In this document: positions 26,671 through 36,500 of the stretch, in pieces | Position numbering within the stretch: position 1 is the first letter of the stretch | Layout: each line of letters opens with the position of its first letter | Assembly (NCBI RefSeq): GCF_011059145.1 | Contig: NZ_JAALLT010000001.1 | Location: 479,250 to 543,249 of the forward strand | DNA: 64,000 nt | DNA from: Halalkalibaculum roseum | Lineage (GTDB): Bacteria; Bacteroidota; Rhodothermia; Balneolales; Balneolaceae | Direction of reading: 5' to 3' | Made by a program: the position numbers and the translations under genes | Notes under the pieces: generated by a model | Told to the model about the DNA's origin: nothing | The model's database searches: none | The model's input: only the letters and a program-made list of their open reading frames with translations

Positions 26671-27663
26671 ATGCCACACGGACAATTTCCCTACATACGA
26701 GGTAGAAGGCTAAGGAGCAGTTCGGCTTTACGTGCCATGGTAGCGGAACATGAGTTGAAACCGGCCGATTTTATTGCTCCTATATTTATCATGGAAGGAA
26801 AAGACCATAAGGTTGAGATACCCTCCATGCCCGACTATTACCGGTATACGCTCGACCGCGTAATGAAAGAAATTGAAGAGCTGCAGGAAGCAGGTATTCG
26901 ATCGCTATTGCTTTTTGTGAAAGTTCCTGAAGACAAAAAGGATAATAAAGGTACTGAAGCACTGAATGAAAACGGGCTGATGCAGCAGTCGGTACGGGCA
27001 ATTAAAGAGCAGTTCCCGGATATGCTGGTGATGACTGATGTGGCACTTGACCCTTATTCAAGCTACGGCCACGATGGTATTGTCAAAGATAGCGAAATCG
27101 TTAACGACGAATCGGTGGAACTGTTGGCCGAAATGGCGGTTAGTCATGCCCAGGCCGGAGCCGATATGGTGGCACCTTCAGATATGATGGACGGCAGAAT
27201 TGCCGCAATGCGCTATGCCCTTGATGAACAGAATTTTAAGAACACCGGCATCATGGCCTACAGTGCCAAATATGCCTCCAGCTACTATGGACCCTTCCGG
27301 GATGCCCTGGACTCGGCACCGGGTTTCGGTGACAAGAAAACCTACCAGATGGATCCTTCGAATGTAAGGGAGGCCATTAAAGAGGCAAAACTGGACGAAC
27401 AGGAAGGCGCCGATATTGTAATGGTTAAACCGGGATTGCCCTATCTCGATGTGGTTAGGGCAGTCAGGGAGCATGTAAGTGTACCGGTTTCAGTGTATAA
27501 TGTCTCCGGTGAATACGCTATGTTGAAAGCTGCTGCTGAAAAGGGTTGGCTGAATGAAGAAGAAGCGATGATGGAAGCTTTGATCGGTTTTAAAAGAGCC
27601 GGAGCAGATTTAATTGCAACCTATTTTGCAAAAGCAGCATCAAAACTAATTAATAAAGGTTAG
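26671..27663 (+). CDS. hemB: Delta-aminolevulinic acid dehydratase (porphobilinogen synthase)
   Basis: Condenses two 5-aminolevulinate molecules to porphobilinogen. The Schiff-base lysines are in YSAKYASSYYGPFRDAL and VMVKPGLPYLD. The metal-site region reads TDVALDPYSSYGHDG, the Asp-type sequence rather than the Cys-rich zinc-binding version, so it is predicted to be a zinc-independent, Mg-responsive enzyme. The ATG at 26671 is preferred over a TTG at 26662 because MPHGQFPYIRGRRLR is the family-like start; this gives 330 residues. Confidence 0.95.
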   Translation: MPHGQFPYIRGRRLRSSSALRAMVAEHELKPADFIAPIFIMEGKDHKVEIPSMPDYYRYTLDRVMKEIEELQEAGIRSLLLFVKVPEDKKDNKGTEALNENGLMQQSVRAIKEQFPDMLVMTDVALDPYSSYGHDGIVKDSEIVNDESVELLAEMAVSHAQAGADMVAPSDMMDGRIAAMRYALDEQNFKNTGIMAYSAKYASSYYGPFRDALDSAPGFGDKKTYQMDPSNVREAIKEAKLDEQEGADIVMVKPGLPYLDVVRAVREHVSVPVSVYNVSGEYAMLKAAAEKGWLNEEEAMMEALIGFKRAGADLIATYFAKAASKLINKG

Positions 27664-27736
27664 AACAGATCTTGAATTATACTTTGATCAAGACAGAAAT
27701 TTAATTGTTTAATCTGTGAAAATCAGTGGCGAGAAA
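27661..27736. repeat. Spacer with CACAGAT-type half-site before hemL
   Basis: The hemB-hemL spacer contains AACAGATCTTGAA and, near its end, AATCTGTGAAAATCAGTGG, like the right arm of the other spacer palindromes. The left arm is degenerate. Confidence 0.4.
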
Positions 27737-27740
27737 GATT

Positions 27741-29051
27741 ATGCTAGAAAACAGTAAATACCTATTTGACCGTGCTCAAAAATTTATTCCCGGTGGGGTA
27801 AATTCACCGGCGAGGGCTTTTAAGTCTGTAGGCGGTACACCCGTATTTTTTGATAAAGCCAAGGGTTCTATACTCACCGATGTGGATGGCAAAGACTATA
27901 TAGATTACGTAGGATCCTGGGGACCCATGATATTGGGACATGCCTATGAACCGGTGATAAAAGCCGTACAGGAAACCGCTGCTCATTCGACCTCCTTTGG
28001 GGCACCAACTGAGATTGAAGTTGAGATGGCCGAGCTGGTAAAACGCATGGTACCCGGGGTTGATAAAATAAGAATGGTCAACTCCGGTACGGAGGCCTGC
28101 ATGAGTGCCATCAGGGTTGCGAGGGGCTATACGGGCAGAGATAAGATTATCAAGTTTGAAGGGAACTACCATGGTCATGGAGATTCGTTTCTGATCAAAG
28201 CCGGCAGCGGGGCTCTCACACTGGGTTCACCCAGCAGTCCGGGGGTTACCAAGGGAACCGCCAAAGATACGCTTGTGGCCGACTATAACGACCTGCACAG
28301 CGTTAAAGAGTTGCTGAATACCCATAAAGACGAAGTAGCTGCAATCATTGTAGAACCGGTCGCCGGAAATATGGGGTGTATTCCGCCAGCACCCGGATTT
28401 TTAAACGGACTACGGGACCTTTGTGATGCTCATGATACAGTACTGATATTTGATGAAGTCATGACCGGCTTTCGGGTGGCAAAGGGCGGTGCACAGGAAC
28501 GCTATGGTGTTACCACGGACCTCGTAACCTATGGTAAGATCATAGGTGCTGGACTGCCGGTCGGTGCGTTTGGTGGTAAAAAGGCAGTAATGGATGTAGT
28601 TTCCCCCGTCGGACCTGTTTATCAGGCCGGCACCCTGTCAGGGAACCCGCTTGCGATGGCAGCCGGCTTTGCCTTATTGAGTGAGTTGCAGGACAAGCCT
28701 GTGCATTACGATCAGCTTGAAGAGAAAACCACCTACCTGTTCAATGGCCTTAAGAAAGTATTTGATAAGTGGGATGTTCCTGTACACATAAACAGGGTCG
28801 GTTCCATGATCAGTGTTTTCTTTACAGATGAGGAGGTTGTGAATTATCAAACAGCTAATACTACCGACAAAGAGTTGTTCAGGGATTTCTTTCATGAAAT
28901 GCTACAGCGAGGCATCTATCTGCCGCCATCACCCTTTGAATCATGGTTTCTGGCAAATTCATTGACACAGGATATGATCGACAAAACCGTAGCTGCTGCA
29001 GACAAATCTATAGAAGCCGCACTGGAAAGCAGCAAAGTAGACAGTAAATGA
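27741..29051 (+). CDS. hemL: Glutamate-1-semialdehyde 2,1-aminomutase
   Basis: PLP enzyme that turns glutamate-1-semialdehyde into 5-aminolevulinate, completing the C5 branch with HemA. Motifs: [18 protein letters not shown] at the N-terminus, [25 protein letters not shown] with the PLP Asp, and the PLP-binding lysine in [17 protein letters not shown]. The ATG at 27741 is chosen (436 residues); an in-frame GTG at 27726 is less likely. It is followed by a small membrane-protein gene overlapping by 4 bases. Confidence 0.95.
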   Translation: MLENSKYLFDRAQKFIPGGVNSPARAFKSVGGTPVFFDKAKGSILTDVDGKDYIDYVGSWGPMILGHAYEPVIKAVQETAAHSTSFGAPTEIEVEMAELVKRMVPGVDKIRMVNSGTEACMSAIRVARGYTGRDKIIKFEGNYHGHGDSFLIKAGSGALTLGSPSSPGVTKGTAKDTLVADYNDLHSVKELLNTHKDEVAAIIVEPVAGNMGCIPPAPGFLNGLRDLCDAHDTVLIFDEVMTGFRVAKGGAQERYGVTTDLVTYGKIIGAGLPVGAFGGKKAVMDVVSPVGPVYQAGTLSGNPLAMAAGFALLSELQDKPVHYDQLEEKTTYLFNGLKKVFDKWDVPVHINRVGSMISVFFTDEEVVNYQTANTTDKELFRDFFHEMLQRGIYLPPSPFESWFLANSLTQDMIDKTVAAADKSIEAALESSKVDSK

Positions 29052-29362
29052 CAAAGCTATTTGAAAAACTAAAAGAGCACTGGGGCTTGGATAGCTTCTG
29101 GCATGTGGTGCTCATCCTCTTCATATTTTCCATCACGGGGATGACAGCACTTTACATTCGTCAATTCTTCTTTGACCTCTTTGGTATTACCTCAGATACT
29201 GCCCTTTCTATCAAAATAATAGCCTGGCTCTTGGTTGTTTTTCCCTCATACCAGGCACTTTTTTTAATCTACGGTTTCTTGCTCGGGCAATTCGATTTCG
29301 TTTGGCGATTTGAAAAGAAAAGCCTGAATCGCATTAAAAACCTATTTGTAAGATCGGAATAG
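29048..29362 (+). CDS. Small membrane protein, DUF6787-like
   Basis: A 104-residue protein with three hydrophobic segments (about residues 18-38, 50-68, 70-88) and basic ends. The pattern [19 protein letters not shown] followed by a GITGM-like turn and a C-terminal [12 protein letters not shown] resembles the DUF6787 family of Bacteroidota-type genomes. The ATG overlaps the hemL stop (ATGA), so translation is coupled to heme synthesis. Function unknown. Confidence 0.65.
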   Translation: MTKLFEKLKEHWGLDSFWHVVLILFIFSITGMTALYIRQFFFDLFGITSDTALSIKIIAWLLVVFPSYQALFLIYGFLLGQFDFVWRFEKKSLNRIKNLFVRSE

Positions 29363-29379
29363 CAGAAACCGATATACGA

Positions 29380-29796
29380 TTACTCTTCTTCTGAATTCTT
29401 CTGCTTTTCTTTTTCCTTCTTCTCTTTCTTCTTACGCTTCTCAATCATCTTCTCAACCTTTCTCTGGTCTTTTCTGGGCAGGCTTTCCACAACCAGGTCG
29501 TAAGAATCTTTAATCCATTCCTTGATCAATACATCGGAGAGATATCCGTGAGGATCAACATTATTCCAGTGGCGCTTGTCTTTGTAATTCCCAGGTTTAA
29601 CTTCGGGGTAAAGGTCTCTAAGGGTGGCAGCTTTAACGGGGTCACACTTCAAGTTGATGGTTTCAAATTTATCAACATCCGTCAATGCAAATACCTCACC
29701 CATAACTTTATAGACAATGGTATTGTCATCGTTAGGGAACTCTTCAGTTACTCCTTCAAAAGAACTGCAAAATTCTTTGAATTCTTCAATATCCAT
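29380..29796 (-). CDS. MmcQ/YjbR family DNA-binding protein
   Basis: A 138-residue protein of the MmcQ/YjbR family (CyaY-like fold). It shows the family order: an N-terminal helix with FCSSFEGVTEEFPND, VYKVMGEVFALTDVD, NLKCDPVKAATLRDLYP, and KRHWNNVDPHGYLSDVLIKEWI. The C-terminus is a highly charged Lys/Glu tail of about 20 residues. The family binds DNA non-specifically in the few cases studied; the cell role is unclear. It converges on the hem cluster with a 17-base gap. Confidence 0.88.
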   Translation of the reverse strand: MDIEEFKEFCSSFEGVTEEFPNDDNTIVYKVMGEVFALTDVDKFETINLKCDPVKAATLRDLYPEVKPGNYKDKRHWNNVDPHGYLSDVLIKEWIKDSYDLVVESLPRKDQRKVEKMIEKRKKKEKKEKEKQKNSEEE

Positions 29797-30039
29797 AAAT
29801 GTGTTTCTACAATTTCACTGTTATAATGGCAAGGGCACAATTACCCGTTAGTTGTCTCATTATTACAGAATTTAATTAAACAGGCAGGCGAGTTATTCTG
29901 AATTTGTCAAACATTGTGCATCAAAACCATCGGAATATTTGTCTTATTCGCTATAAGTGCCTGTTTTTGGTTTTCTTACTCTCGGTAAAGATAGTATTCG
30001 AGAGCAAGAAGGCAAATCTTAAATCCGGCTTCGAGATTC

Positions 30040-30555
30040 TCAGTTATTTACACTATTAAAATCATTAATAAAGTCACCCAACAAATTAACAGCTGACTCC
30101 TGTATAATATTCATCCTGTCGTAAGAGACAATGCCAACCATCCCGGTCTCCCAGGTACTGGCTGATGTTTGACGATCGCGATTTAACTGAAGTTTTACCG
30201 GCTGGTAGAATCTAATGGAAACCGAAAAGGGAACAAGACCCCTGCCGGCATCCATGGTATTGATGTGCATGTATAGGAATGGGATATCAGCAGAGGATTC
30301 AATTTCACGATCACTGACCAGCGGGATTCCCGCTTCTGCCAATCGCTGTCGCGCTGCATCCTTGATCGACGTCACCTCAATTTCCCCTTTTTCATTCAAT
30401 GTAACATTGGTTTCCAGATTTACAGTAAATCCCAGCTCGTTGATACCCCTCAGGGAACTTATCTCACGTTCAATTTCATTCTGAGCAAACGATAAAACCG
30501 GCAAGGCTATAATCAATAAAATTAGGGAGCCTAGAATTCGTCGTGTTTTCATCAT
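30040..30555 (-). CDS. Hypothetical exported protein
   Basis: A 171-residue protein with a Sec signal peptide (residues 1-25, ending LSFAQ). The mature domain starts LRGINELGFTVNLE and contains a helix with DAARQRLAEAGIPL followed by strands, an arrangement also seen in small periplasmic proteins of Bacteroidota. No family name was recognised and no partner gene is adjacent. A single conserved-looking feature is VSIRFYQPVKLQLNRD. Confidence 0.55.
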   Translation of the reverse strand: MMKTRRILGSLILLIIALPVLSFAQNEIEREISSLRGINELGFTVNLETNVTLNEKGEIEVTSIKDAARQRLAEAGIPLVSDREIESSADIPFLYMHINTMDAGRGLVPFSVSIRFYQPVKLQLNRDRQTSASTWETGMVGIVSYDRMNIIQESAVNLLGDFINDFNSVNN

Positions 30556-30683
30556 CTTAATTTGTGTTAGGTTAAACCTGATTTATTCCAACGTAACAGT
30601 TTGTTGCGACGTATATATTAGTTCCGTTTTCATAATAAAACAGAATCGGAACCTTTGTGTCATACATGCACCTACTCTAGTCT

Positions 30684-31052
30684 CTATTTGAGTACCGCTA
30701 TAGTTAAAACAATCCATGCAGCTATAAATGCAGTTCCGCCGATGGGGGTTATGGCACCCAGCCAGGTAATTCCGGTTGTTGAGAGAAGGTACAAACTCCC
30801 CGAAAAAATGATGATCCCGGCCAGCATCAGCCATCCCGACCATCTCAATAGGCCAGAGTCCGGGAGGTGATAAGCGATAATTCCTACGGCCAGCAAACCC
30901 AGGGCATGATAAAAATGGTACTGTACTCCTGTCTGAAAGATCTCAAGCATGTCGGTGCTCAACCTGTTTTTTAATGCGTGTGCCCCGAAAGCTCCCAGCA
31001 TGACGGCAATGAGTGCATTTATACTGCCAAGCGCGGTAAATATTTTAAACAT
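30684..31052 (-). CDS. DUF423 membrane protein
   Basis: A 122-residue membrane protein with four helices and the DUF423 signature: LGAFGAHALKNRLS near the N-terminus, FQTGVQYHFYHALGLL in the second helix region, and a FSGSLYLL block. It begins 1 base after the stop of the DUF3052 gene, so the two form an operon. Function unknown. Confidence 0.88.
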   Translation of the reverse strand: MFKIFTALGSINALIAVMLGAFGAHALKNRLSTDMLEIFQTGVQYHFYHALGLLAVGIIAYHLPDSGLLRWSGWLMLAGIIIFSGSLYLLSTTGITWLGAITPIGGTAFIAAWIVLTIAVLK

Positions 31053-31053
31053 A

Positions 31054-31434
31054 TCAGTGGATTATTTTAAGTCTTAAAGCTGACCAGTTATCATTAATCG
31101 ATACCATAGCAACCCCTTTTAATTGATGCTTCATCGCAAATTCAATGATAGAATCTCGGTTGATGTCAGTGTCTATTGAAGAAGTACCTTTGTGATAGGC
31201 AATCCAGAGTGCTCCTTTTGGTTTAAGGCGGTCTTTGAGACCAATTAAATGCTTCTCAAGCTGTTTATAGTTCTCTATGAAAGCCAGCACTATATCAACT
31301 GTGTCATCTTCTGTTGCAATAACTCCTTCCGGAATGCCACCGAGCAACTTCCCAAGGTTGTCTGGCGCATTAAAAAAGAATACACGCTTGCCTTGTCTAA
31401 GAAAGATTTTTTCTGCAACTGTTTTTGTAGACAT
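31054..31434 (-). CDS. DUF3052 family protein
   Basis: A 126-residue cytoplasmic protein with a methyltransferase-like half-Rossmann pattern but no visible cofactor site. It matches the DUF3052 layout: FFFNAPDNLGKLLGGIPEGV, then a region like the Leu-rich helix LEKHLIGLKDRL, and LWIAYHKGTSSIDTDINRDSI with the ending DNWSALRLK. It is co-transcribed with the DUF423 gene. Function unknown. Confidence 0.8.
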   Translation of the reverse strand: MSTKTVAEKIFLRQGKRVFFFNAPDNLGKLLGGIPEGVIATEDDTVDIVLAFIENYKQLEKHLIGLKDRLKPKGALWIAYHKGTSSIDTDINRDSIIEFAMKHQLKGVAMVSINDNWSALRLKIIH

Positions 31435-31588
31435 AGCACTGCCAAAGTTTAATATGATACATTATTTGACTACCCTCGCCGTATTTTGATGGTCAGCACG
31501 TCAGTGGGTTCTAATCTAATGGCATCATGTTTTACAAAACTGATTTAAGAATTCTTTTAATTGATATAATTGATTACTTCATTAAAGC

Positions 31589-32245
31589 CTAGGACCTAAA
31601 ACCGATTTCTTTGTGCGTACCGTCGCAAAAGGGTTTATTTTCTGAAGCCCCGCAGCGGCATAAAGCAATGTTCTTGGAGCAACTGACGGGTTGTGTGCTC
31701 TCGGAATACATTTGGAAGTGACCCTGTACAAGGAGCGGCCCGTTTTTAAGGGCCTTCAGTACCAGTTTTGAATCTGTAGTATCAGGGTTGTCGTCCGAAA
31801 GGGAAGATTTGTCAAATGCCGCAGGAGCCTCAAAATTAGCTTTGGTATGGGAGTTATCACAGGCCGGTTTATTGCCCGATTGCCCGCATCGGCAGAGTGC
31901 CCAACGGGTGTCGTTCAGGAGTACATTTTCATTTTCATCACGAACCTCAAGATCCCCTCGAAAATAGACCGGACCGTCAGGAGAAATAGTTATGGAATTA
32001 AATGGAGGTTTCTGCTCTTCCGCGGAGTGATCTTTCATCTCATAGTGCAGTGCTCCTGTGGGACATCGTTCTACAGTATTTCTAATTTTATTTGCAGAGG
32101 CTTCTTCAGGCTGAATCCACGGTCGCTTCTTTGGATTAAATACACTTGACAAACCTTTTACGCACTCTTTAGCATGAATACATCTTTTGACATCATATGT
32201 GACCTTGATGTCATCGTTCTCGTAGGTATAATTTTTTTGTTCCAT
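31589..32245 (-). CDS. Iron-sulfur protein: mono-cluster ferredoxin-like domain plus two CDGSH domains
   Basis: A 218-residue protein with three predicted iron-sulfur sites. The N-terminal divergent 4Fe-4S domain (Fer4_19 type) has CIHAKECVKG and VERCPTGAL. Two CDGSH zinc-finger-like domains follow: CRCGQSGNKPACDNSH (around residue 125) and CRCGASENKPFCDGTH at the C-terminus, each with three Cys and one His for a 2Fe-2S cluster. Such proteins are thought to carry electrons or clusters. The ATG at 32245 is preferred to an upstream in-frame start at 32263 because GGAGG lies at the right distance before it. Confidence 0.88.
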   Translation of the reverse strand: MEQKNYTYENDDIKVTYDVKRCIHAKECVKGLSSVFNPKKRPWIQPEEASANKIRNTVERCPTGALHYEMKDHSAEEQKPPFNSITISPDGPVYFRGDLEVRDENENVLLNDTRWALCRCGQSGNKPACDNSHTKANFEAPAAFDKSSLSDDNPDTTDSKLVLKALKNGPLLVQGHFQMYSESTQPVSCSKNIALCRCGASENKPFCDGTHKEIGFRS

Positions 32246-32301
32246 TGTGCATTTCCTCCGCATGTTATCTTTTCAACAAGAATACATATGCTCAGGCAAA
32301 T

Positions 32302-32330
32302 AAAAAAACTCCCGGGAACATTCCCGGGAG
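32302..32330 (-). terminator. Intrinsic terminator after the BON-domain gene
   Basis: Perfect 9-bp stem CTCCCGGGA (32309-32317) with TCCCGGGAG (32322-32330) and a 4-base loop. Read on the minus strand it is followed by seven U (32302-32308). Confidence 0.85.
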
Positions 32331-32357
32331 CTTGTTAGGAACCGGTACTTATTTAAA

Positions 32358-33614
32358 CTAGCTGCCTTGCGTTACTTCAATATTATTGTTGATTGCAAGG
32401 ACTCCTTTAACATCCCGGGCCACTTCTTCAGCTTGATTTTTCTTAAATACGGAGTTTACGGTTCCTTCCAGCACAACAATACCGTCAACAACGGCAATAG
32501 TAAGGTTGGTGCTTTCCAGGTAGGGGTCTCGCTGTACAGCCAAGTTAACGCGATTTTGAATGGCATCATCACTTACGGCGACTTCAGGAGTAACCACTAC
32601 TTTCTTTTGAACCTCAATGTTGTTTTCAACATCACGGACACCGGCAGTATGACGTGCATCCGAATCGGCAGCAAGTTTTGAATTTAGATTGTTAACAGTT
32701 CCGGTGAGTATAGCGATATCATCCTCGATGGTTACATCAACCATATCTTCAGGCACTCGGGGATCATAGGTAAAGGCCCTTTTGATGGCATTTACAATCT
32801 GCTCGTCCGTGAGTACATCCAGCTGATCACTCTCAAGCATGTCGGATTGAATTTCAGGTTGCACCTCCAGCTCGTCGGCTACTACCGAGTCAACACCTAC
32901 GACATGTGAAAAGTCCATCGCCAGTTGCTTTTCGTAGGCACTTCCGATTGACCCACTTAGGGTGACGCGATTACTGTCTACAGCAACCGATATTTGATTA
33001 CCGCGTACTTCGGAGTTCATCATCAAAGTCTCCTCGACTTCCTGTTTGATATCTTCATCCGAACGGTTGGAATCCGGTTGGACGAGAATGGTATTATTGA
33101 TTTCCTTCACTCCTTTAACACCTGCGGTGATTGCTGCTGCAAGCTGTTTTTCCTGCCAGGAGTCGACGGCACCGGTCAGCCTGACGAGTCCATTCTGAAC
33201 ATCAACAGAAATTTCGAGCGCCTCGGTTGCCGGATCGGTTGACAAGGCTTGGGTTACATCTGTTTCAATAGCACCATCCGGCCTCACTCCCGATACCTTT
33301 ACATTGTTTACCACGGAGAGAACTCCATGAACATTTTGAGCTAATGTAGTTGCTTTTCTTTTAGCCAGTAGGTTGGTGGTTGATCCGGTAAGGGTTACCA
33401 CACCTTCGCTCGTATTCACTTCAATATTTTCTGCGGGAACAGCTTCACTGGTAGCAAATTGAGCGTTTACTGCTTCAGTAATATCGGCATCGGAGGTCAC
33501 CTCTACGGTATCATTAGTGCTCTCCTGACAGCCTGTAATGGTGAAAATTGCAATGACTAGGATCAATAATGATTTGAATAAAAGTGAATTCGAATAATTC
33601 TTTTTCGTCTTCAT
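32358..33614 (-). CDS. Lipoprotein with five BON domains
   Basis: A 418-residue exported lipoprotein (signal residues 1-29, lipobox TITGC). The mature part consists of five BON domains of about 65-75 residues each, recognisable by repeats of the form I..DG.V.L.GTV......A...A....GV..V.NNI.V. They start around residues 40, 113, 186, 267 and 345. BON domains bind phospholipids and are linked with envelope integrity and osmotic stress (as in OsmY). Five copies in one protein is high. It is monocistronic with a strong terminator. Confidence 0.88.
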   Translation of the reverse strand: MKTKKNYSNSLLFKSLLILVIAIFTITGCQESTNDTVEVTSDADITEAVNAQFATSEAVPAENIEVNTSEGVVTLTGSTTNLLAKRKATTLAQNVHGVLSVVNNVKVSGVRPDGAIETDVTQALSTDPATEALEISVDVQNGLVRLTGAVDSWQEKQLAAAITAGVKGVKEINNTILVQPDSNRSDEDIKQEVEETLMMNSEVRGNQISVAVDSNRVTLSGSIGSAYEKQLAMDFSHVVGVDSVVADELEVQPEIQSDMLESDQLDVLTDEQIVNAIKRAFTYDPRVPEDMVDVTIEDDIAILTGTVNNLNSKLAADSDARHTAGVRDVENNIEVQKKVVVTPEVAVSDDAIQNRVNLAVQRDPYLESTNLTIAVVDGIVVLEGTVNSVFKKNQAEEVARDVKGVLAINNNIEVTQGS

Positions 33615-33810
33615 AATATTCTTTTGTTTTCTTTCTATTACATTACACTTTTTAACAATTTACACGGTGTTGAAGTTTATCTAGTAGGCCGGCCGGCGAT
33701 AGCAAATTCTTTGCATGAACCCTTGTAAGTCGTCCTTTGTTTTCCTCCTTTATAGACACAAATAATTCAATATTGGATTCTTGGAAAAACAGGAAGAAAC
33801 TGGAAGTACA

Positions 33811-35271
33811 ATGAAATGTTTGGTTACAGGAGTAACGGGTTATATCGGGGGCCGATTGGTTCCCTATCTGCTTGATCGGGGACATTCCGTGAAAGTACTA
33901 TGCCGTGATGCAGAACGACTGCAGGGGAGAAGGTGGATTGAGGAAGTAGAAGTTTGCGAGGCTGATGTATTGAAGCCCGAAACCCTCGATGGCATTATGC
34001 AGGACATCGACGTTGCCTACTATTTGATCCACAGTATGAGCGGCAACGAGAATGCGGACTTCCATGAACGAGACATGAAGGCGGCGCAAAATTTTGGGGA
34101 AGAGGCAAAAAAGCAACATGTAAAGAGAATCATTTACTTGGGAGGCCTTGGCAGTGACGAAGATCATCTTTCAAAGCATCTGAAATCCAGACAGCAGACC
34201 GGTCAGACGCTGCGGGAGTCAGGAGTACCCGTGACAGAGTTCAGGGCGGCCATCGTGGTAGGTTCCGGAAGCAAGTCGTTCGAGATGATACGCTATCTAA
34301 CAGACCGGGTACCTATTATGATTTGTCCTCGTTGGGTGTATAGTAAGGTGCAGCCCATAGCCATACGTAATGTACTGCAATATCTGGTTACAGCCATTGA
34401 AAAACCTGAAACCGAAAATGAGATTATTGAGATCGGCGGTAAAGATGTCATGACCTATGCCGAGATGATGAAAACCTATGCCCGGGTCAACGGACTCAAA
34501 AGAATATTGATGCCGGTACCGGTGCTGACCCCGCAGTTATCTTCGTATTGGGTTCACTGGATGACACCCATCCCGGCATCTCTTGCGAAACCATTGATCG
34601 AGGGGCTGAAGAACGATGTCATTGTACAAAATGATAAAGCCAAGAAGCTGTTCCCAGAAATAGAACCCTTCGGCTATGAAAAAGCGGTTCGCCTAGCCAT
34701 CAGAAGGATTGATACGCAGGATGTGGAAACCACATGGAATGATGCCCTGCTCAGCAGCAAAGGCGATGAGCGTCCGGTAGTTCTGGAGTCGAAACAGGGT
34801 CTGAATATCGAACGGAGAATGCGTACCGTCGAGGCGGATCCTGAAAAGGTATTTAAAGTATTTACCAGCCTTGGCGGGGAAAAAGGATGGCTGGCCTTTG
34901 AATGGGCCTGGAAACTTCGCGGCATCCTCGATCGAATGGTAGGTGGTGTTGGCTTCAGGCGGGGAAGAAGAAGTCCCGAAGATTTGCGTGTTGGGGATGC
35001 CTTGGATTTTTGGCGGGTTGAAGCAATTAAAGAAAGTAAGCTTTTACGCCTGAGAGCGGAGATGAAAGTGCCCGGGAAAGCATGGCTGGAATTTCAAGCC
35101 GTTCCGGTTAATGATAAAGAGACTCAGCTGATTCAAACGGCCTATTTTGAACCTAAAGGTTTGTTCGGACTGATCTACTGGTACGGTCTATATCCTATTC
35201 ATTCGCTAATTTTTTCCAGTATGATTGATCATATCGCCCGGGAAGTTGTGAATAATTCCGGTCACGAGTAG
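33811..35271 (+). CDS. NAD(P)-binding SDR protein with C-terminal DUF2867 domain
   Basis: A 486-residue fusion. The N-terminal half is an atypical SDR (NmrA-like) with TGVTGYIGGRLVPYLLDRGH as nucleotide-binding site and AYYLIHSM, YLGGLG and EFRAAIVVGSGS blocks. The C-terminal part (from about residue 335) is a DUF2867/SRPBCC-like domain with ADPEKVFKVF and FRRGRRSPEDLRVGDALDFW. The ATG at 33811 is chosen rather than a TTG at 33781. Substrate unknown; the second domain suggests a hydrophobic ligand. It converges with the DUF3592 gene at 1 base. Confidence 0.85.
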   Translation: MKCLVTGVTGYIGGRLVPYLLDRGHSVKVLCRDAERLQGRRWIEEVEVCEADVLKPETLDGIMQDIDVAYYLIHSMSGNENADFHERDMKAAQNFGEEAKKQHVKRIIYLGGLGSDEDHLSKHLKSRQQTGQTLRESGVPVTEFRAAIVVGSGSKSFEMIRYLTDRVPIMICPRWVYSKVQPIAIRNVLQYLVTAIEKPETENEIIEIGGKDVMTYAEMMKTYARVNGLKRILMPVPVLTPQLSSYWVHWMTPIPASLAKPLIEGLKNDVIVQNDKAKKLFPEIEPFGYEKAVRLAIRRIDTQDVETTWNDALLSSKGDERPVVLESKQGLNIERRMRTVEADPEKVFKVFTSLGGEKGWLAFEWAWKLRGILDRMVGGVGFRRGRRSPEDLRVGDALDFWRVEAIKESKLLRLRAEMKVPGKAWLEFQAVPVNDKETQLIQTAYFEPKGLFGLIYWYGLYPIHSLIFSSMIDHIAREVVNNSGHE

Positions 35272-35272
35272 G

Positions 35273-36319
35273 TCAATATCGGTCTGTAATACGTTTGTAT
35301 TTTTGCCAACTTATTACAGATGAAATGCCCACCCCGGCGAATATCAAACCAAGCAGGGAAGTCAAAGCTGTTGCAAACCAGTTCAAAAGGCCGCCATCGA
35401 TTATGGCATTATGGGGATTTTGCGGATCATACAATACTGAGACAACCTCTCCAACGCTGTAGGAGGGAGGGTTGCTGCCGGAATCGTGACGAAAGGTAAT
35501 TGCCTGTTCACTGCCCGGAACCGTGAATTCTACCATGGGATAGTAAACATAGCTGTCGTCCGATCTCGACTCAATAAGCCTTGTCACCTCGCCAGATGCT
35601 GTAAGAGCAGTTTCCAGGAATTCAGCTCTTTTCATACCCAGGTAAATAGAGAGCCCTACTAAAGCCAGCCCAACCAGCGTAAAAACAGGTCCGACATATT
35701 TTAATCCCTTCGACTTCTTGAATACCTCCCGGTTAAGCTCCTCTGTGTTGTTTATCCTGACGCTTTGTTCCGGTGCGGTACCTTTCTTAGTCTTCATTTC
35801 TGTATTTCGGAAGGATTCTTTCAACTCATCCAAAGAGTTGATATCCCTTTTTTTCAACCCCTTTTTAACCTGTCTTACAATCAGTATCCCGCCAAAGGCA
35901 TAAATTGCCATTGAAAAGAGCGAGAAGGTAAAGGTGATGAAAAAATAGTAGCACAATCCCAATCCGATTAGGCCGAATATCAATCCAATAAATAAGGGTA
36001 CTGCTGATTTAAGCTGGGCATCTTTGGTATCGTAAGAGTATAAAACGTTAACTTCTTCACCGATCTCATAAGCGGGCCAGTTTGATCCTGTGTTGCCGGT
36101 AAAAGTCAGCATATTACCCTTACCTATATATTCCACTACCGGGTAGTACATAGGTCCCCCCTTTTTTCTGGAATTGCTTTCAGGCGTGGTTCGTCTCTCA
36201 AGAGCAATTACCTTTCCAACAGCCCTGTCAAAATATAATAAGGCATACAGCTGGTTCCATAGAATGGCGAAACCGGCAAATGCGAAAATTGCACCTACCA
36301 GTAATAGAATGATATCCAT
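35273..36319 (-). CDS. Membrane protein with tandem DUF3592 domains
   Basis: A 348-residue membrane protein made of two similar halves. Each half has a beta-rich DUF3592 module (first: MYYPVVEYIGKGNMLTF, GEEVNVLYSYD; second: YYPMVEFTVPGSEQAITF, GEVVSVLYDPQNP) flanked by membrane helices, with about five helices in total. The internal duplication is visible by eye. Function is unknown; no partner gene is evident. Confidence 0.82.
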   Translation of the reverse strand: MDIILLLVGAIFAFAGFAILWNQLYALLYFDRAVGKVIALERRTTPESNSRKKGGPMYYPVVEYIGKGNMLTFTGNTGSNWPAYEIGEEVNVLYSYDTKDAQLKSAVPLFIGLIFGLIGLGLCYYFFITFTFSLFSMAIYAFGGILIVRQVKKGLKKRDINSLDELKESFRNTEMKTKKGTAPEQSVRINNTEELNREVFKKSKGLKYVGPVFTLVGLALVGLSIYLGMKRAEFLETALTASGEVTRLIESRSDDSYVYYPMVEFTVPGSEQAITFRHDSGSNPPSYSVGEVVSVLYDPQNPHNAIIDGGLLNWFATALTSLLGLIFAGVGISSVISWQKYKRITDRY

Positions 36320-36500
36320 AACCCCCTGATTTAACTGACATTTAGTGTAATATTAGTAAGGCATACTAATCTAATTGGCTGATTTATTCAACCGGTTTGG
36401 TAGGCGAATAAGGGGGAGGAAGAATGTCATAGTTAAATAATTAGCAGTATTTGCTTACGGAGCGGGGCGTCGTAAGCAGAGGAAATAATCAGCAGTGCTT

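Noticed and set aside
25017-27736. Repeated palindromes considered as a CRISPR array
   Set aside because: Units are spaced by whole genes, differ in sequence, and no cas gene is near.
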